The position numbers were made by a program, and so were the translations under genes. Shown one piece after another: positions 62,756 to 64,000 of a stretch of 64,000 bases of DNA. Under the pieces are notes generated by a model that searched no databases, was not told the origin of the DNA, and saw only the letters and a program-made list of their open reading frames with translations. The number at the start of each line of letters is the position of its first letter. Position 1 is the first letter of the stretch. This DNA is from Allobosea sp. (lineage in GTDB: Bacteria > Pseudomonadota > Alphaproteobacteria > Rhizobiales > Beijerinckiaceae): contig NZ_JAUYTP010000028.1 of assembly GCF_030695125.1 (NCBI RefSeq), forward strand, positions 45,146 through 109,145. Direction: 5' to 3'.

Positions 62756-62779
62756 TGGCCTGCTGCCGGTTTCGTGGAC
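62756..62779 (+). repeat. Left terminal inverted repeat of the IS3-family element
   Basis: The first 24 bases are the exact reverse complement of 63977-64000. The outermost bases are TG, as usual in this family. The orfA start is 38 bases inside. Confidence 0.92.
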
Positions 62780-62816
62780 ACCGAGATTGGGTGTTTCATG
62801 AAGCCGGAGGTGGCAG

Positions 62817-63107
62817 ATGCAGCGAAGACGATTTGGGCGTGAGTTCAAGATCGAGGCGGTTCGCCTGATCAAGGATCGCGGTGTGAGCGTCGCGCAGGCG
62901 GCTCGGGACTTGGATGTCCACGAGAACGTGCTGCGCAAATGGGTGAAGGAGTTTGCCGCCGATCCGGCGCAGGCCTTTCCCGGACCTGGTCATGTGAAGC
63001 CCGAGCAGCTCGAGATCGAGCGGTTGCGGCGTGAGGTCGTCAAGCTCAAGGCGGAGCGCGACATCCTAAAAAAGGCCGCAGCCTACTTCGCGAGGGAAGC
63101 AATATGA
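62817..63107 (+). CDS. IS3-family transposase OrfA
   Basis: This 96-residue protein has a helix-turn-helix that binds the IS ends (FKIEAVRLIKDRGVSVAQAARDLDVHENVLRKWVKEF, about residues 10-46) and a leucine-zipper-like helix (about 58-90; LEIERLRREVVKLKAERDILKKAAAYF). It ends with a stop overlapping the orfB start (ATGA). Alone it is usually a regulator of transposition; fused to OrfB by frameshift it makes the active transposase. Confidence 0.94.
   Translation: MQRRRFGREFKIEAVRLIKDRGVSVAQAARDLDVHENVLRKWVKEFAADPAQAFPGPGHVKPEQLEIERLRREVVKLKAERDILKKAAAYFAREAI
63068..63074 (+). other. Programmed -1 frameshift site A_AAA_AAG
   Basis: The heptamer AAAAAAG is in phase with orfA as A-AAA-AAG, the standard -1 slippery sequence of IS3 elements. 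The -1 frame stays open from here to the orfB start at 63104 and beyond, so a slip gives an OrfAB fusion. No stem-loop downstream was worked out. Confidence 0.8.
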
Positions 63108-63970
63108 GGTTCGCTTTCAGCGCGAGGCACCGGAGCATCTGGCCGGTGGCATGGCTTTGCGAAGCGCTGGATGTCTCCCGCTCCGGGTTCCATGCCTGGT
63201 TGACGCGCTCGCCGAGCCAGCGCTCCGTGGACGACGAGGTGGTTGGCGCCAAGGTCTGTGCGAGCTTCAAGGCGAGCGACCGGACCTATGGCGCTCGCCG
63301 TGTCTGGCGTGATGTCCTGGCTGACGGCGTCTCTTGCGGCTTGCACAAGATCGAGCGCCTGATGCGGATGCAGGCCTTGCGGGCGCGTCCCCGGCGTCGT
63401 GGCCGTCCGAAGGACGAGGGAGCACGACTGACCTCGGTCATCGCGCCCAACGTCCTCGATCGTCAGTTTACTGCGACCCGGCCGAACCAGCGCTGGATCG
63501 CCGACTTCACCTATGTCTGGACGGCGGAAGGCTGGCTTTACGTGGCTGCCGTGATCGATCTGTTCTCACGGCGTGTTGTCGGCTGGTCGATGAAGGCGGA
63601 AATGACGGCAGCGCTCGTGACCGACGCGCTCATCATGGCGATCTGGCGCCGTGGCAAGCCGGACGCCCTGCTGCACCACTCGGATCAGGGCAGCCAATAC
63701 ACCAGCCAGCACTTCCAGGAACTGCTGGCCGAGAACGGGGTCACCTGCTCGATGAGCCGGTCCGGCAATGTCTGGGACAACGCCGCCATGGAGAGCTTCT
63801 TCTCCTCCCTGAAAACCGAGCGGATCAGGGCCAAGGTCTATCGGACGCGCGACGCGGCCAGGGCAGATGTGTTCGACTACGTCGAGAGGTTCTACAACAC
63901 GATCCGCAGGCACTCGGCCATCGGCTATCTCAGCCCGGCCGAGTTCGAAATGAAGGTGGGATTAGCTTAA
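63104..63970 (+). CDS. IS3-family transposase OrfB (DDE integrase core)
   Basis: This 288-residue protein carries the rve integrase core with the DDE triad D134 (WIADFTYVW), D194 (HHSDQGSQYTS) and E230 (NAAMESFFSSLK); D194 and E230 have 35 residues between them, the classic DD(35)E spacing. The N-terminal part has the RTYGARRVWRDVL motif common to OrfB. It cuts and joins the IS ends, mostly as an OrfAB fusion made by frameshift. The reading frame is complete up to 6 bases from the right inverted repeat, so it looks functional. Confidence 0.96.
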   Translation: MRFAFSARHRSIWPVAWLCEALDVSRSGFHAWLTRSPSQRSVDDEVVGAKVCASFKASDRTYGARRVWRDVLADGVSCGLHKIERLMRMQALRARPRRRGRPKDEGARLTSVIAPNVLDRQFTATRPNQRWIADFTYVWTAEGWLYVAAVIDLFSRRVVGWSMKAEMTAALVTDALIMAIWRRGKPDALLHHSDQGSQYTSQHFQELLAENGVTCSMSRSGNVWDNAAMESFFSSLKTERIRAKVYRTRDAARADVFDYVERFYNTIRRHSAIGYLSPAEFEMKVGLA

Positions 63971-63976
63971 CTGACC

Positions 63977-64000
63977 GTCCACGAAACCGGCAGCAGGCCA
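63977..64000 (-). repeat. Right terminal inverted repeat of the IS3-family element
   Basis: These last 24 bases of the window are the exact inverted copy of the left end. Whether the repeat extends further cannot be seen because the window ends here. Confidence 0.9.

Larger units (their letters stand above)
62756..64000 (+). mobile_element. IS3-family insertion sequence, about 1.25 kb
   Basis: The element is bounded by perfect 24-bp inverted repeats, TGGCCTGCTGCCGGTTTCGT... at 62756-62779 and its inverted copy at 63977-64000, with TG...CA ends as in the IS3 family. It holds orfA (helix-turn-helix) and orfB (DDE transposase) in the -1 frame, with an A6G slippery site in the overlap region. 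Length (1,245 bases if the right end is at the window edge) fits IS3-type elements. Both genes are intact, so it may be active. The target-site duplication cannot be checked because the right flank is outside the window. Confidence 0.92.

Overview
The window is high-GC, gene-dense chromosomal DNA from an alphaproteobacterium. Several things point to Hyphomicrobiales, possibly Bosea or a close relative: a fused urease gamma-beta gene, a PleC-type PAS kinase, glnE next to an OmpR-type two-component pair, and the overall codon style. The genus is an inference and was not tested against any database. No rRNA, tRNA or CRISPR array was recognised.

Layout. 1-5.8 kb: the end of an HtrA/Deg protease, an OmpR-type regulator with its kinase, and glnE (control of glutamine synthetase by adenylylation). 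5.9-14.3 kb: a PAS histidine kinase, pepN, an unusual cation diffusion facilitator, gloA, and a 54-residue protein coupled to a PfkB sugar kinase. 14.4-22.6 kb: a urease cluster in the order ureD, an acidic protein, ureAB (fused), vapB-vapC, ureC, a small protein, a gene remnant, a monooxygenase-fold protein, ureE (His-rich tail), ureF, a palindromic repeat, ureG, hupE/ureJ. A VapBC toxin-antitoxin pair with its own promoter sits between the structural subunit genes. 22.7-26.5 kb: phosphonate uptake genes phnD-phnC-phnE, divergent from phnM. 26.6-29.1 kb: topoisomerase IB, a DusA-type tRNA dihydrouridine synthase and a thioesterase.

29.5-34.5 kb: an overlapping operon of a sarcosine-oxidase-like flavoenzyme and two hydantoinase/oxoprolinase subunits, followed by a remnant of an FAD amino-acid dehydrogenase. 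35-42 kb: mostly exported or membrane proteins of unknown function (an internally duplicated exported protein, a TPR protein, four small envelope proteins) and an MBL-fold hydrolase.

42.2-62.3 kb: accessory catabolism. A three-gene amino-acid/opine-type dehydrogenase (hcnABC-like) lies beside an IclR regulator. Then come two parallel modules. Module A (46.2-53.6 kb) has an enoyl-CoA hydratase, a PotABCD-type importer with fused permeases, a CaiC-like acyl-CoA ligase and a Rossmann protein. Module B (53.7-62.3 kb) has an Opp/Dpp-type binding protein and two permeases, an IclR regulator, two acyl-CoA ligases and an enoyl-CoA hydratase. Each module probably imports an organic acid, activates it to a CoA thioester and starts its breakdown. 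Short AT-rich motifs repeated in the promoter regions are candidate IclR operators.

62.76-64.0 kb: an apparently complete IS3-family element with perfect 24-bp terminal inverted repeats and an A6G frameshift site. It lies downstream of the Dpp permeases, whose ATPase genes are not in the window.
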